Assembly: GCF_000192795.1 (NCBI RefSeq)
Contig: NW_007360621.1
Location: 41,406 to 105,405, forward strand
Direction: 5' to 3'
DNA: 64,000 nucleotides
DNA from: Vavraia culicis subsp. floridensis
Taxonomy: Eukaryota; Microsporidia; Pleistophoridae
The notes under the pieces are model-generated. The model was not told where the DNA came from, did not search any database, and saw only the letters and a list, made by a program, of their open reading frames with translations. The position numbers were made by a program, and so were the translations under genes. Below are positions 21,811 through 31,136 of the stretch, piece by piece (the stretch's first letter is position 1; each line of letters starts with the position of its first letter).

Positions 21811-21873
21811 TGTATGATGGAAGAAGTACTAGGCGTGTGATGGGGCATTGCAATGAAGTATTGCGGTAGTGTA
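21771..21873 (+). repeat. 44-bp direct duplication of a gene 3' end
   Basis: Bases 21771-21814 and 21830-21873 match at 42 of 44 positions (GCGTGTGATGGGGCATTGC...). The first copy covers the last codons and TAG of the preceding gene. Confidence 0.85.
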
Positions 21874-22645
21874 GTTAAAGCGTTACATTGCTGGTTGAAT
21901 GCTCCGTGCAAGAATTCGTTGCGGGTGCTGTTCTTTTTGTGTATTTGGTTGGTAGTACCGCGTTTGTTTGTGTGTTTAAAGATGAACGATTTATCAAAGT
22001 TTGGTACGAATTGCCATTTAGAACAGATTTGAAGTATCATATCCTAATTTGGTGCATATCCATTCTTAGTACACATTCTAATTCTGTTTGCACGTCTTAA
22101 ATGCTTATAAAGTGCTACGCTTCGCGTACTGCATCTCATGGTCATATAATACGCACAAACTCAGCAACATTTCATTCGTTTTACAGGGCAAACACCTTCA
22201 TTTCCCGTATCACCGCAGTAATTGAACGTACTTAAAACGAAAAACACCTCTTTTTGGGAAGTGCATCACGGCGTGGTACTGTACGTATTTTCATGTTTTT
22301 GGTGCACCTACCCATTTAATTCGTATGCATGTGCTTCTCACATGCATAGCAGCATGCTCCTACCGATTGTTCATTGCTTAAGCAATTTTTACGGTGAACA
22401 TCGGTACCAGGGAATTGTTCTGTTCGTTGTGAAGAAAACGGTTCGGTGCAGTTAGACTTAGACAGGGCATGATTTCGAGGAGGTACCTCTTCATTTGAAA
22501 TTGCTGTGCGGCAGTATTATATCTGTTAAAACGGTACACGTATTGCAACGCGGTACACTCCACTGATCCTCACCAACACGGTGTCCCCGTTAACATGGTA
22601 CGCCCCATTAATCCCCTTATTAATACGGTACACCGTGTTCACCCC
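21811..22645. other. Intergenic, pyrimidine-rich toward RPB3
   Basis: Apart from the duplicated gene end, only short unsupported frames were seen. Confidence 0.45.
22641..22645 (+). promoter_or_regulatory. CCCC motif before RPB3 ATG
   Basis: ACCCC abuts the ATG. The same arrangement is seen before 21553 (CCCCC), 23549 (CCC), the HIRA gene (CCCC) and the histone gene (CCCC). Confidence 0.45.
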
Positions 22646-23248
22646 ATGAAAAAAATGGTAATACTCGAAACAACGCCCACCACCATTAATTTCACAATCA
22701 CGCCATCCACAAATTCATTTCTCAACGCAATACGTCGCACTCTTCTCAGCGAAGTGCCCACCATAGCAATAGATCTGGTAACAGTACACAAGAACACAAC
22801 GTGCATTCCAAACGAAATGCTCGTGCACCGCCTTTCTCTCATTCCACTTCCCATAACACCGCTAAAACGAAAGGAAGAATGCACATGCAACGTGTCATGT
22901 CCTGAATGCAGCGTTACCTTCTCTTTGAACGCTGTATCGAACGAGGGCATGACTGTCAATGCATCGCATCTGTTCTCCGATGCGGTGGATACCACGCGGT
23001 TGAAAGGGTTGATCTGCAAGATGGGGGAGAAACAGAGCGTAAAGATGACTGCGTTGGCACGGACGGGCGTTGCAAAGGAGCACGCCAAGTTTTGTGTGGT
23101 AACGGTGGTGAAGATTAACGGTGAGAAGATCGAGTTTGAGGTGCTTGATGAGGTGGGCAAACCTGCTGATGTGCTGGTTATGGCGCTGCGGGTGATTAAG
23201 GAAAAGGTTGGTCGGTTGATACGTGCAATTGAGGAGTACGAGGGGTAG
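22646..23248 (+). CDS. RPB3: RNA polymerase II subunit RPB3
   Basis: A 200-residue protein from the ATG at 22646, directly preceded by ACCCC. It has the alpha-like dimerisation fold: NAIRRTLLSEVPTIAIDLV (28-46), NEMLVHRLSLIPL (56-68), and a C-terminal helix (about 173-198). Cysteines 79, 81, 85 and 88 form the C-x-C-x3-C-x2-C zinc site typical of RPB3 and absent from the Pol I/III homologue AC40 (family knowledge). GVAKEHAKF at 141-149 is also an RPB3 signature. The protein is much shorter than yeast Rpb3 (318 residues), with the tail beyond the core lost, as expected in reduced genomes. It pairs with RPB11 in Pol II assembly. The frame is open 17 codons upstream, but the C-run supports this ATG. 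Confidence 0.93.
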   Translation: MKKMVILETTPTTINFTITPSTNSFLNAIRRTLLSEVPTIAIDLVTVHKNTTCIPNEMLVHRLSLIPLPITPLKRKEECTCNVSCPECSVTFSLNAVSNEGMTVNASHLFSDAVDTTRLKGLICKMGEKQSVKMTALARTGVAKEHAKFCVVTVVKINGEKIEFEVLDEVGKPADVLVMALRVIKEKVGRLIRAIEEYEG

Positions 23249-23548
23249 AACGTACGGTTAGTTCGTGTCTTTGGTTTGGTGCCCTGCCATTAAACACTCT
23301 TTTTATGGCATGGTAGCTAATAAAGAGCTATTCTGTTCTTATTGTAGTTTCTTCTACTGCTGGGCAATTTGTTATTGCCTTTAGATTGAACAGTAAGCGA
23401 TCTGATAGCATATTGCGCAATGTGTGTTTCTATTACATCATTTTGCTCACACTGCTCAAATACTCAACACGGTGCCACTCCTAATCCCTGTGCTCAGCCC
23501 GATCATTCCTACCGGTATTGCACTATAAGCCACGTAATTTTCATACCC

Positions 23549-24865
23549 ATGAAAAAACTAAAGACAAAACCAAAAAGCCCGCTGATACTCTACGGCAAGA
23601 CATCAAACAACAAGTTCTACAATCCGTTTCACACCCTTCCAACATCACACACATCAACACTCTTCAGCGTGCTGAATTACCAGCTATCACCCGCATACAT
23701 AAAAACCAAGAACAGCATCGTTTTCACCGGCCACAAAATATACGAAGACTTCAACTACGTGTATTTCAAGGAAAATTACCGATGCAAGAAGAAACTGATC
23801 GGTAAGGATGTGTCAGTTTATAGAGTGGTGAATGGTTGTGAGGCTGTGCCGTACGTGCCTATGAAAGACGAGATTGGGTATGTTTATACAGGTGAGGAGA
23901 TGGAGCGTGATAAATTTCTTGCCAGGGCTAATGATTCTGAGCCTGAGTATGTGGTTGATGGCGTAAAGGTGATTATCAAGAGGATTAACTTTGGGAGGAT
24001 TGAGAGCGTGCGGTTTGTGGTTGACGGATGGATGAGGGGATACGTGCAGGTGGGAAAGATAATTGATGATGGGCATGAGTATGAGGTTATGAAGGAGTGC
24101 AGCATTGATGTGGAAAATGCTGAAAACCATAAAAATAGGAGTAGCACGGCTGTTCATAGCAGTGCAAACGCTCTCTACCGGTACAAATACGTGGTACATA
24201 GGGAAGGTGTGAGCGGTGTGTTCTTAAGTAATAGGAAGTATCGGTTAAACGATAAGCTGCGACTGAGGGTGTGCCGTTTTGATGATGGAAGGTACCTGTT
24301 CAAGGAGGACGATAGCGTAGATCTGAGTGTGGGATGGAATGATGAATGTGCCAACGAAACAGCTCATGTCCCTGATGTTGCCCACGGATCGCTGCCCTGC
24401 CAAGTACCTGCTAGTTCTGAGAACGATAAATTACCGGACACATCCCTGCCCGATATGACAGTGCAAAATCTAAGAGAAATGGATCTGCCTGCATTTCGAA
24501 AGAAGCTGAATAAATACAAAAGGAACCTTCTCGAACTCAAGGATATTTTCACCGGACAGAAGAACATCGAAGTGTACAAGCAAATATTTCTTATGCTCAA
24601 GACAAGGCGCAGTTACATCGAGTACATAAAAAGGGATAACTCGGCCTTTCTTGAGTATCCTAAGTACTACCACGTAGGTATTGCTGTGCTAGAAGGCTAT
24701 GATAGGTGGTTCGAAAAGATCAAGCGAACGAAGAAGGTTTGGATGGCATATTTGAAGAGGAGCGGTAATGTAAACGTTGAGAGATGTCTTGGCGAGATGA
24801 AGGGCAAGGAAAGAGAGTTCTTCGTGGGATATTTTAGGAGCATGGGACTTTTAAGCTGTGAGTAA
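23549..24865 (+). CDS. Unrecognised 438-residue basic protein
   Basis: From the ATG at 23549, preceded by ACCC and with TATAAG 25 nt upstream. No signal peptide or membrane helix. The first 260 residues look like a mixed strand/helix domain (FTGHKIYEDFNYVYFKENY, DEIGYVYTGEEMERDKF, VVDGVKVIIKRINFGRIES). A polar linker follows at about 270-340. The last 130 residues are helical, Lys- and Tyr-rich (FRKKLNKYKRNLLELKDIF, RRSYIEYIKRDNSAFLEY, WFEKIKRTKKVWMAYLKR). Long and intact between conserved genes, so it is likely functional, perhaps nuclear given its charge (inference). No family assigned. Confidence 0.7.
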   Translation: MKKLKTKPKSPLILYGKTSNNKFYNPFHTLPTSHTSTLFSVLNYQLSPAYIKTKNSIVFTGHKIYEDFNYVYFKENYRCKKKLIGKDVSVYRVVNGCEAVPYVPMKDEIGYVYTGEEMERDKFLARANDSEPEYVVDGVKVIIKRINFGRIESVRFVVDGWMRGYVQVGKIIDDGHEYEVMKECSIDVENAENHKNRSSTAVHSSANALYRYKYVVHREGVSGVFLSNRKYRLNDKLRLRVCRFDDGRYLFKEDDSVDLSVGWNDECANETAHVPDVAHGSLPCQVPASSENDKLPDTSLPDMTVQNLREMDLPAFRKKLNKYKRNLLELKDIFTGQKNIEVYKQIFLMLKTRRSYIEYIKRDNSAFLEYPKYYHVGIAVLEGYDRWFEKIKRTKKVWMAYLKRSGNVNVERCLGEMKGKEREFFVGYFRSMGLLSCE

Positions 24866-25389
24866 GGGCTGCTGAGCGGTGATGAGGGAGTAAATGAGGA
24901 CAATTTTCATGCACCTTGTTTCTATTTATAGTTTTATGCATAAATGAATCTTAAATAAGAATTACAAATTTAAATAAAACGGTTATTGCAGGAAGTGCTT
25001 TGATCATTGCACGAGAGCAGCTTACATCAGCAAAAATGAACAGTGAACCGTCAAGATGAATGTTTTGTAATTTTGGTCATCATGCGCACCGTGTACGTGT
25101 TCTCTTTGTAAGACTCGCTTACTTTCCCAAATTTTTATCAAATTGATGTGCATTTTGTACTGCTGCTACACAATTTCTGTCATAGCTACGCTCTGCAGGT
25201 ATTTACATACCCCGCTCTGCCGTACAATTCATTCCATGCAACACCTCTCACAATTTCCACAAAAACACGTTTCATTTACAGTTCTAGCAAACAGAATTAG
25301 CAGCACAAGTACGCAGAACCACAGCAACTCCTCTCCTCGGCCACATGTCCAAGAACAAGCACACCGCTAAAAGTACCACCCCCATCAAA
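24866..25389. other. Intergenic
   Basis: No gene, repeat or RNA recognised. The last part is C/T-rich, as ahead of the other plus-strand genes of this block. Confidence 0.45.
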
Positions 25390-25629
25390 ATGTTTTCATT
25401 TTCTCTTCCGTTCACCACGCTCTTGTACAGAGCAGCAGGCATATCGTACGTGTCAGGGTATTTAACGGGTGCATTCTTCGGCATACTCTCCAAAAGAAAC
25501 GTTGCGAACAACGTTTCACGGTACGGCAATTTTTTTGCGCTTCGCTTCAGTTTTGTGGGAATGGTTTTGTGTTGTGTTGTGCAGGGGATGAGGGAGAAGA
25601 GGATGCTGAGCGCATCAAATGTTAAATAA
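25390..25629 (+). CDS. Tiny membrane protein, possibly Tim17/22/23-like
   Basis: 79 residues from the ATG at 25390, preceded by CACCCCCATCAAA; an in-frame ATG at 25345 is an alternative. Two hydrophobic stretches are rich in Gly: GISYVSGYLTGAFFGILS, and FFALRFSFVGMVLCCVVQG followed by MREKR. The Gly-x3-Gly pattern and the polar hairpin between helices recall mitochondrial inner-membrane translocase subunits or the ROMO1/Mgr2 type, which could act in mitosomes. That resemblance is weak and by eye. It could equally be an unrelated membrane protein. Confidence 0.45.
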   Translation: MFSFSLPFTTLLYRAAGISYVSGYLTGAFFGILSKRNVANNVSRYGNFFALRFSFVGMVLCCVVQGMREKRMLSASNVK

Positions 25630-26246
25630 AAATGGTTTTGTGTTTGATATGAACGGTTTTATTGGCCGGTGGTTGGTGGCAGTGCTTTATTGTGAACGAG
25701 CTGGTGATCCATGGCTGGTTGATCAAAATGTGCTATTCTTTGGCTAAAAGTACGTTTATTCATCTTTTCATACCAAACGTGCTACCACGGTGTGATACAC
25801 CGGAAATGTACCGCTCACATCCTCTCTCAGCACTTCAACCTCGCCATTTCCTTTGTTTAACACAGCATGGTACGTAAATACGGGTTAGAGCACCGCATAC
25901 GAACTGCTGCCGTTTATCTCCCTGCGATTGAACGCTTTCACCTGCCTAACACGCCCTCATTGCAGGCACCACTGCGATCATGGCGGTCCTCATTTTACCA
26001 CGCACGTTCTGCGAATCTCATCGCTGTGCTCGCGCGTAGAGCAGGGCGTATCTCCACGTTTTAATCAATGCCGGTGAAACATTTTGCGTACGAATTACGT
26101 TACGGTGTAGGACCGGTGGTACATCGCTGATTGCGTTACGTTCATCATTTCGTGTTGTGCCCTGTGAACAGCCCGCAGAAGTGCGAAGTGCACAACACGA
26201 AATGATGAACGTAACGCAATCAGCGATGAGCGGCATGAACCGGCTC
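25630..26246. other. Intergenic with a long perfect hairpin
   Basis: The only notable structure is the inverted repeat at 26122-26228. Other open frames are unsupported. Confidence 0.5.
26122..26228. repeat. Perfect inverted repeat, 39-bp arms, 29-nt loop
   Basis: The arms are 26122-26160 and 26190-26228. Every base of the first arm (CATCGCTGATTGCGTTACGT...) pairs with the second; the loop is 26161-26189. It begins 18 nt beyond the stop codon of the minus-strand membrane-protein gene, so a read-through 3' UTR would fold into a 39-bp double-stranded stem. Such a stem could be a Dicer/Argonaute substrate, a terminator-like element, or a small inverted-repeat transposon. Confidence 0.92.
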
Positions 26247-26939
26247 TCATCCTTTGTTGCCGCGCCACTCCGCGATTCTGTCGACCACCTCTTTGGTAAA
26301 CGTGAAGTACACAGAAAAAGCGCACCAAAATGAACAGAAGAGCACGCAGATCACAATCTTGCTGCCAGTCCCCACATCATACACAACACCGTGTGCGTAC
26401 AGAAGGAAATCAACCGGCGAGACGCAGTTGATAATCACCAACGAGCAGAACGCGCATATAATAGCCTTGGTCTGCGCAAGAAAATGCTTCATCCGCAGCA
26501 GCAGCAGACCAACGGGCAGAAGAGCGCAAGCGTACACAACGAGGAACGCATGCATCATCTCAAAGCTGACCATGATTGTAAAAACGTAGCTGAGAACGTA
26601 CGCACTGCTGACAAGCAGTGCAATGTTACCTATGAGCGGTTTGTAGAACGAAAGCACGGGGATGAGCACCACTGACATGATTGCGAGTGGCGTTGCCAGA
26701 TCGTAAATTGCGATGGCGATGAGGTGCTCTGCCATGTAGTACGCGCCTAAACCTGCGCACAGGTGGTTTTGCAGGCATATTAAGTTATCATACGGTGCAG
26801 TGATGCAGGTGAGCATGAGCAGCTGGAACAGCACGAACATGATGAGTGAGAACAGCTCTTCGTACGAAACATCGAACACGAATGGTGGGACAGGAACAGA
26901 AAGCTTGCCCCAGTCACCGGGATACTGCTTTTTTGGCAT
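26247..26939 (-). CDS. Multi-pass membrane protein, family shared with 29106-29780
   Basis: A 230-residue protein from the ATG at 26939, with TTTATAAG about 25 nt upstream. About 24 polar residues precede roughly six hydrophobic segments (ELFSLIMFVLFQLLMLTCI, GAYYMAEHLIAIAIY, LAIMSVVLIPVL, SSAYVLSYVFTIMV, AFLVVYACALLPVGLLLL, KIVICVLFCSFWCAFSVYF), ending in a short basic tail. Aligned features with the plus-strand gene at 29106 include YYM-x2-H, SAYV-LSY/SAYI-VSY, and KAI...INCVSPVDFL against KAI...IDNLFPIDYM. The two are diverged paralogues. Transport or channel function is possible; no named family is recognised. Confidence 0.75.
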   Translation of the reverse strand: MPKKQYPGDWGKLSVPVPPFVFDVSYEELFSLIMFVLFQLLMLTCITAPYDNLICLQNHLCAGLGAYYMAEHLIAIAIYDLATPLAIMSVVLIPVLSFYKPLIGNIALLVSSAYVLSYVFTIMVSFEMMHAFLVVYACALLPVGLLLLRMKHFLAQTKAIICAFCSLVIINCVSPVDFLLYAHGVVYDVGTGSKIVICVLFCSFWCAFSVYFTFTKEVVDRIAEWRGNKG

Positions 26940-27210
26940 TCTGAGCGTGGCTGAGTGTCTTATAAACGAGAAAAGGAGGTGCGTGATGATAAATTATTGG
27001 GCGCTGCAATGAGTTTGACAGTGCGCAAGGAAGTGACGTGATATGGAGATATTACGCAGGACATGGCGTCATTCGTGGTCCTGTAAGAGAATGCGGGCTG
27101 TAATTCATTGTTGGGCAGGTAGAACCGCAATATTTAGTTAATTTTAAATTTATTTTTACTGCTTTTAGAGAGAATACTTCATATGAGACGCATTGAGCAG
27201 TGCCAGAACC

Positions 27211-27405
27211 ATGAACCAATTCAATACACGGCTGGGCAAACACTTACACAAAGCACTCTTGGTAACGTTCACCAAATGGCCATTTGCTGTGCAGCACTAC
27301 GTCTCGTTCGGCGTGCGTAACGTAAATTACAGGGATAAAGCCTTCAAACCATACCTACGGAAAGCTGGCCATGAAATGCGCAGCGTACGATCTACTTATA
27401 GTTGA
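27211..27405 (+). CDS. Small basic hypothetical protein
   Basis: 64 residues from the ATG at 27211; an in-frame start at 27193 is possible. Rich in Lys, Arg, His and aromatics (MNQFNTRLGKHLHKALLV, FKPYLRKAGHEM). No signal peptide, no clear promoter motif and no family. Kept because amino-acid use looks protein-like. Confidence 0.3.
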   Translation: MNQFNTRLGKHLHKALLVTFTKWPFAVQHYVSFGVRNVNYRDKAFKPYLRKAGHEMRSVRSTYS

Positions 27406-27602
27406 TGAGCAGATCGCTGTAGCAGTTGTATTTTATCTTGGTGTGAGGTGTCAATTTCAAGATTTACCATTTTTAAGGGAAATGAACGGCAAACGCGGAA
27501 TTCTTAGAAAATGATTACTTTTAAAGGAAAATTATTGTTCTATAACATTACCGTTTGAAGAGTTGTAGCAGCAATGAAATATGCGGTACGTGGTGGAATA
27601 AA

Positions 27603-27868
27603 GCAAAATGAATGTTTGAAAGCAAAATGAATGTTTGAAAGCAAAATGAAAGTTTGAAAGCAAAATGAAGGTTTGAAAGCAAAATGAAGATTTGAAAGCA
27701 AAATGAATGTTTGAAAGCAAAATGAAGGTTTGAAAGCAAAATGAATGTTTGAAAGCAAAATGAAGGTTTGAAAGCAAAATGAAGGTTTGAAAGCAAAATG
27801 AAGATTTGAAAGCAAAATGAAGGTTTGAAAGCAAAATGAAGGTTTGAAAGCAAAATGAAAGTTTGAGG
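27603..27868. repeat. 19-bp tandem array, 14 copies
   Basis: The unit is GCAAAATGAANGTTTGAAA, with variation almost only at unit positions 11-12 (TG, AG, GG, GA). The unit length is not a multiple of three and the unit has no minus-strand stop in any phase, so all three minus frames stay open across it; those frames are not genes. Confidence 0.95.
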
Positions 27869-28353
27869 AAATCCTACGAAATTGAAAGCGTTCTGTTTTT
27901 AAACGGGAACAGCGCAGTCGATTTGATGATAGAATAGACCCGTTGTTCACGTGCAGCTGAGCAGCTCCTGAACAATATCTCGCTTAAATTACGTTCGTTC
28001 CTTGCATTTTGATCTTAAACACGTTTAGTACCCCTTCACACGGGGGGAGCCTTCTCACCAAATACACACCTTCATTCGTTCATATCCACGTATGACCAAT
28101 CGTACTCTTTGCTGAAACGAACATGGTTTATCGATTGAAACTCTTCCCGATTGGTAAAAAAGGAATTTTTTGCTCGTGCGGCACGTAATTGGCTGAGGAT
28201 AAAACGATCTGTTTTGGCATTCTCATGAGGTAGGACGAGAATGATTGGTAGGGACATGGATGACATGAAAGACGTGCACCACGTATTGAATAGGCGAGTG
28301 GTTTATCTTCTGGTGATGCAGTGGATGGCAATCATTCTGCGTGTTTTCCTTTG

Positions 28354-28554
28354 TTTGGCATATTTCAATACACGAGGTACACCGCTTGCACATTCCCTCT
28401 CTCATCTTTTTAAACTTCATCTTTGGCATATTTCAATACACGAGGTACACCGCTCGCTCATTCCCTCTTTCATCTTTTTAAACTTCATCTTTGGCATATT
28501 TCAATACACGAGGTACACCGCTCGCTCATTCCCTCTCTCATCTTTTTAAACTTC
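28354..28554. repeat. 68-bp tandem array, 3 copies
   Basis: Copies begin at 28354, 28422 and 28490 (TTTGGCATATTTCAATACAC...). The last is slightly short. Lies between the two paralogous membrane-protein genes. Confidence 0.9.
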
Positions 28555-29105
28555 ACGAGTGCAATGCTGTCCATGACACCTTTTGTATGGCGGGTACTTA
28601 ATCAATGCGTAGTACACTGTGATGGATGGTGTGGTGCAACTGAGGTAGCAAGAAATTTAATTGAGCTGCGTATCATACGTGGTGGTGTAGGATTGTGTAC
28701 GGCACGTTGTACAAAATGTTATTCTAATGTTTGTTTTGTATTTCACGCCCATAATCAGTGCTGTACGTTTTCATCGCCTTGTCAAACAATTCTTGGTTAA
28801 ACTTTCATTTCCTGGTACGAATTACTGCCCTTCGTGTGTTGCGGTCCACCAAGCAATTCTTAATTAAATTTTCATTTCTTTTAACCTGATAGGGTAGCAA
28901 GCACCGGATCAGTACGTTACCGCTCCAGAATACCATTCTCTGAAGAAAAGTGCTTTTATAATAGAACGATCAGTCGCTCCTCTCCGATCACTAAACGTGC
29001 TTCTATCCCAATTATTGCGCTCCAACACCGCTCCTTTTACACGCCCCATTTCATTAGGCGTCTTTCCCCTTTTGTTCCTATTTATTGCATTCGTACCATC
29101 GCAAC
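28555..29105. other. Intergenic
   Basis: No gene seen. A TATTTAT sits 27 nt before the next ATG (29106). Confidence 0.4.
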
Positions 29106-29780
29106 ATGGCAGACGTAGAGCCGGTGTTCCTTGTTCCATGCTACCTCAGCGACGTAAACTTTAACAACCTCTTAATACTCATAGGCTTCGTATTTTTCGA
29201 GTTCGTGCTCCTCATAGCGCTGTACATTCCTGTCAAAATGTTTGGCGGCTTCCAAGAGCTTCTGCTGGCCGGTACCACCATTTACTACATGGTACTGCAC
29301 ATCCTGACGTACATTCCTCTGCAATTCTTCTTAATACGGGCAGCCATCAGCTTTCTGCTCATGATAGCCGTGATGGTGTTCTCCAAGAATGAAAAGCTTT
29401 ACAATCTGTTCACTGCGATCGGATCGGCATACATCGTTTCGTACATGATTGTTTTACTGCTCAATATGCCCAGGATACTTCTGTTTTTACCGCTCATAGT
29501 CGTTGCATTTCTTGGATTTGTGGTGTTTAAGAAGGTGAAAAGGGAGATGCACCATGCGGTGTGCAAGGCTATTTTGACCGGTTTTATGTTGGACGTGATA
29601 ATTGACAATCTGTTTCCAATCGATTACATGGAGAACTCGCATTTTGATGGCACTACGTTGAAATATGGCAATAATTTGCTCACGATCGTAACATTTGTGC
29701 TCGGCGGGGCGCTAAGCTTTGTGTGGACGTGCTACCGTGATGCCTTCATGGAGAAGGTTAAATCGTTTAGGAAGAAGTAA
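29106..29780 (+). CDS. Multi-pass membrane protein, paralogue of 26247-26939
   Basis: A 224-residue protein from the ATG at 29106 (an in-frame codon at 29085 is less likely). About 20 N-terminal residues precede about six hydrophobic segments (LLILIGFVFFEFVLLIALYI, FFLIRAAISFLLMIAVMVF, GSAYIVSYMIVLLLN, ILLFLPLIVVAFLGFVVF, LLTIVTFVLGGALSFVW), with a basic C-terminus (KVKSFRKK). The loop arrangement and the P-[IV]-D-[FY] motif after the fifth segment match the minus-strand partner. The two genes point away from each other across 2.2 kb of repeats, as after an inverted duplication. Confidence 0.75.
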   Translation: MADVEPVFLVPCYLSDVNFNNLLILIGFVFFEFVLLIALYIPVKMFGGFQELLLAGTTIYYMVLHILTYIPLQFFLIRAAISFLLMIAVMVFSKNEKLYNLFTAIGSAYIVSYMIVLLLNMPRILLFLPLIVVAFLGFVVFKKVKREMHHAVCKAILTGFMLDVIIDNLFPIDYMENSHFDGTTLKYGNNLLTIVTFVLGGALSFVWTCYRDAFMEKVKSFRKK

Positions 29781-30725
29781 ATAAAGCTGTTAGTGGTTTT
29801 ATCTGCACGGAGCGCAAACACTTGAGTTTGGTGTTTTTAGCATTCTTTCTGAGCGCATTTCTGATAAATTTAGCCTACGTTACCTACACCACTCATAGCA
29901 CGCTATCAATCGTAGCTTGATCGTGCAGATGAGCGCTTTTGCATGTGCTGGTCCTTTACAAGCTCCTATCCGTGGTACACCACTCAAGTACCCGCTCCTG
30001 CAACGATTTGTATGAAAGGATTTTATAGGTGAGGAGTTAAATAAGCGATTTTAGTGAAGAAGTTAGGCTGGGTAGATCGTACGAAACATGCTTGGTGGAA
30101 GGATGAAAAATAAGCGACTTTTAGTGAAGAAAATACGGCTTTGAGCACAGCTGTAGCAGAACGATTCAATAACTTGATAGCAGCTGCTATTATGTTCGCT
30201 GTCGCAGGATAACACAGCAGTTTCTGTATAGGATCAGCGAGGTGTACCGGTGGCTGTCACCATTTCATCTATGACATGAACGCTTTTCTTGTGCATGGAG
30301 CGTCACGGTTTGAAAGGCACACCTAGGAAGTAAATCCATGGATCAAAGGCATGTATGTTCGGCCAAACGGTTCAGAGCAGTGTATTGAATAGATGAGATG
30401 GTAAAAAATTATTTTTAACGAAGAAATTTGAGTGGCAAATCATCGTATCACGACTTTATGTGAGGCAATAGCGATCCGCTACATTACGTTTCTCATGATG
30501 GCATGGGGCTGTGCACAGACATAGCCTAACAATGGGCTGTGAACGTATTGCAGCTCAGAATTAATTTAGCAATTATCCTCATCACCAATGATAGCCCAGA
30601 GCTAAGTTGGTACTGCGCCAATTAAACTTGCTTTAAATTCTTATGCTTGTAATTATCACCACTTTTCCCACTACGGCTTGTCCAAGAAATCGCTTAGCAC
30701 CCACTCGTCTTTCATCTCATCAGAA
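29781..30725. other. Intergenic
   Basis: No gene seen. A short imperfect direct repeat (AAATAAGCGAYTTTAGTGAAGAA) occurs near 30039 and 30109. Confidence 0.4.
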
Positions 30726-31136
30726 TTACACGCCCAGCCTATTTTCAACCGCTTGTGCACAAATTTCCGTTCCATTCTCTTCACAACTCAGGTGCTCGCT
30801 TCTATTATTTACATCCTCATTACCATTTGTGTTGCCACTCATACCCGTACCGCCCGTTCCGGTCGAAAGAATCACACACTCCGTTCCACTACCGGCTCTC
30901 CGCTCTTTCAAACACTCTTTCCTAGTTGATCGGTACATCGGGCATATGTCAGGTAGCAAATCTCTAAAATAACCACGCGTCGATCGATTGGTGTCATTGC
31001 AGTTTCTAACCTCCCATTCCATATGATCGTTGTAGTAACGATCATATGTGGCCATGTGTATGCTTCTAACAAGCTTATCAAAACGTTTTTGTTGGGCCGC
31101 GTGTACGAGCGCGAGTATGAGTACGATGCATGACAT
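30726..31136 (-). CDS. Secreted hypothetical protein with six cysteines
   Basis: A 136-residue protein from the ATG at 31136, preceded by CACCC. A short signal peptide (SCIVLILALVHAA) is followed by a polar body with six cysteines (NCND, DICP, KECL, TECV, LSCE, EICA), which could form three disulfides. Potential N-glycosylation sites NDTN, NRST and NGTE are present, plus a Gly/Asn/Thr-rich stretch (about 93-110). No domain recognised. Confidence 0.55.
   Translation of the reverse strand: MSCIVLILALVHAAQQKRFDKLVRSIHMATYDRYYNDHMEWEVRNCNDTNRSTRGYFRDLLPDICPMYRSTRKECLKERRAGSGTECVILSTGTGGTGMSGNTNGNEDVNNRSEHLSCEENGTEICAQAVENRLGV

Noticed and set aside
22639..23160. 173-codon minus-strand ORF opposite RPB3
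   Set aside because: Antisense shadow of RPB3.
27603..27868. CRISPR-like array
   Set aside because: Units are head to tail with no unique spacers; a eukaryotic tandem repeat.
27532..27950. Three overlapping minus-strand ORFs of about 100-136 codons
   Set aside because: They are the three phases of the 19-bp tandem array, which has no stop on that strand.
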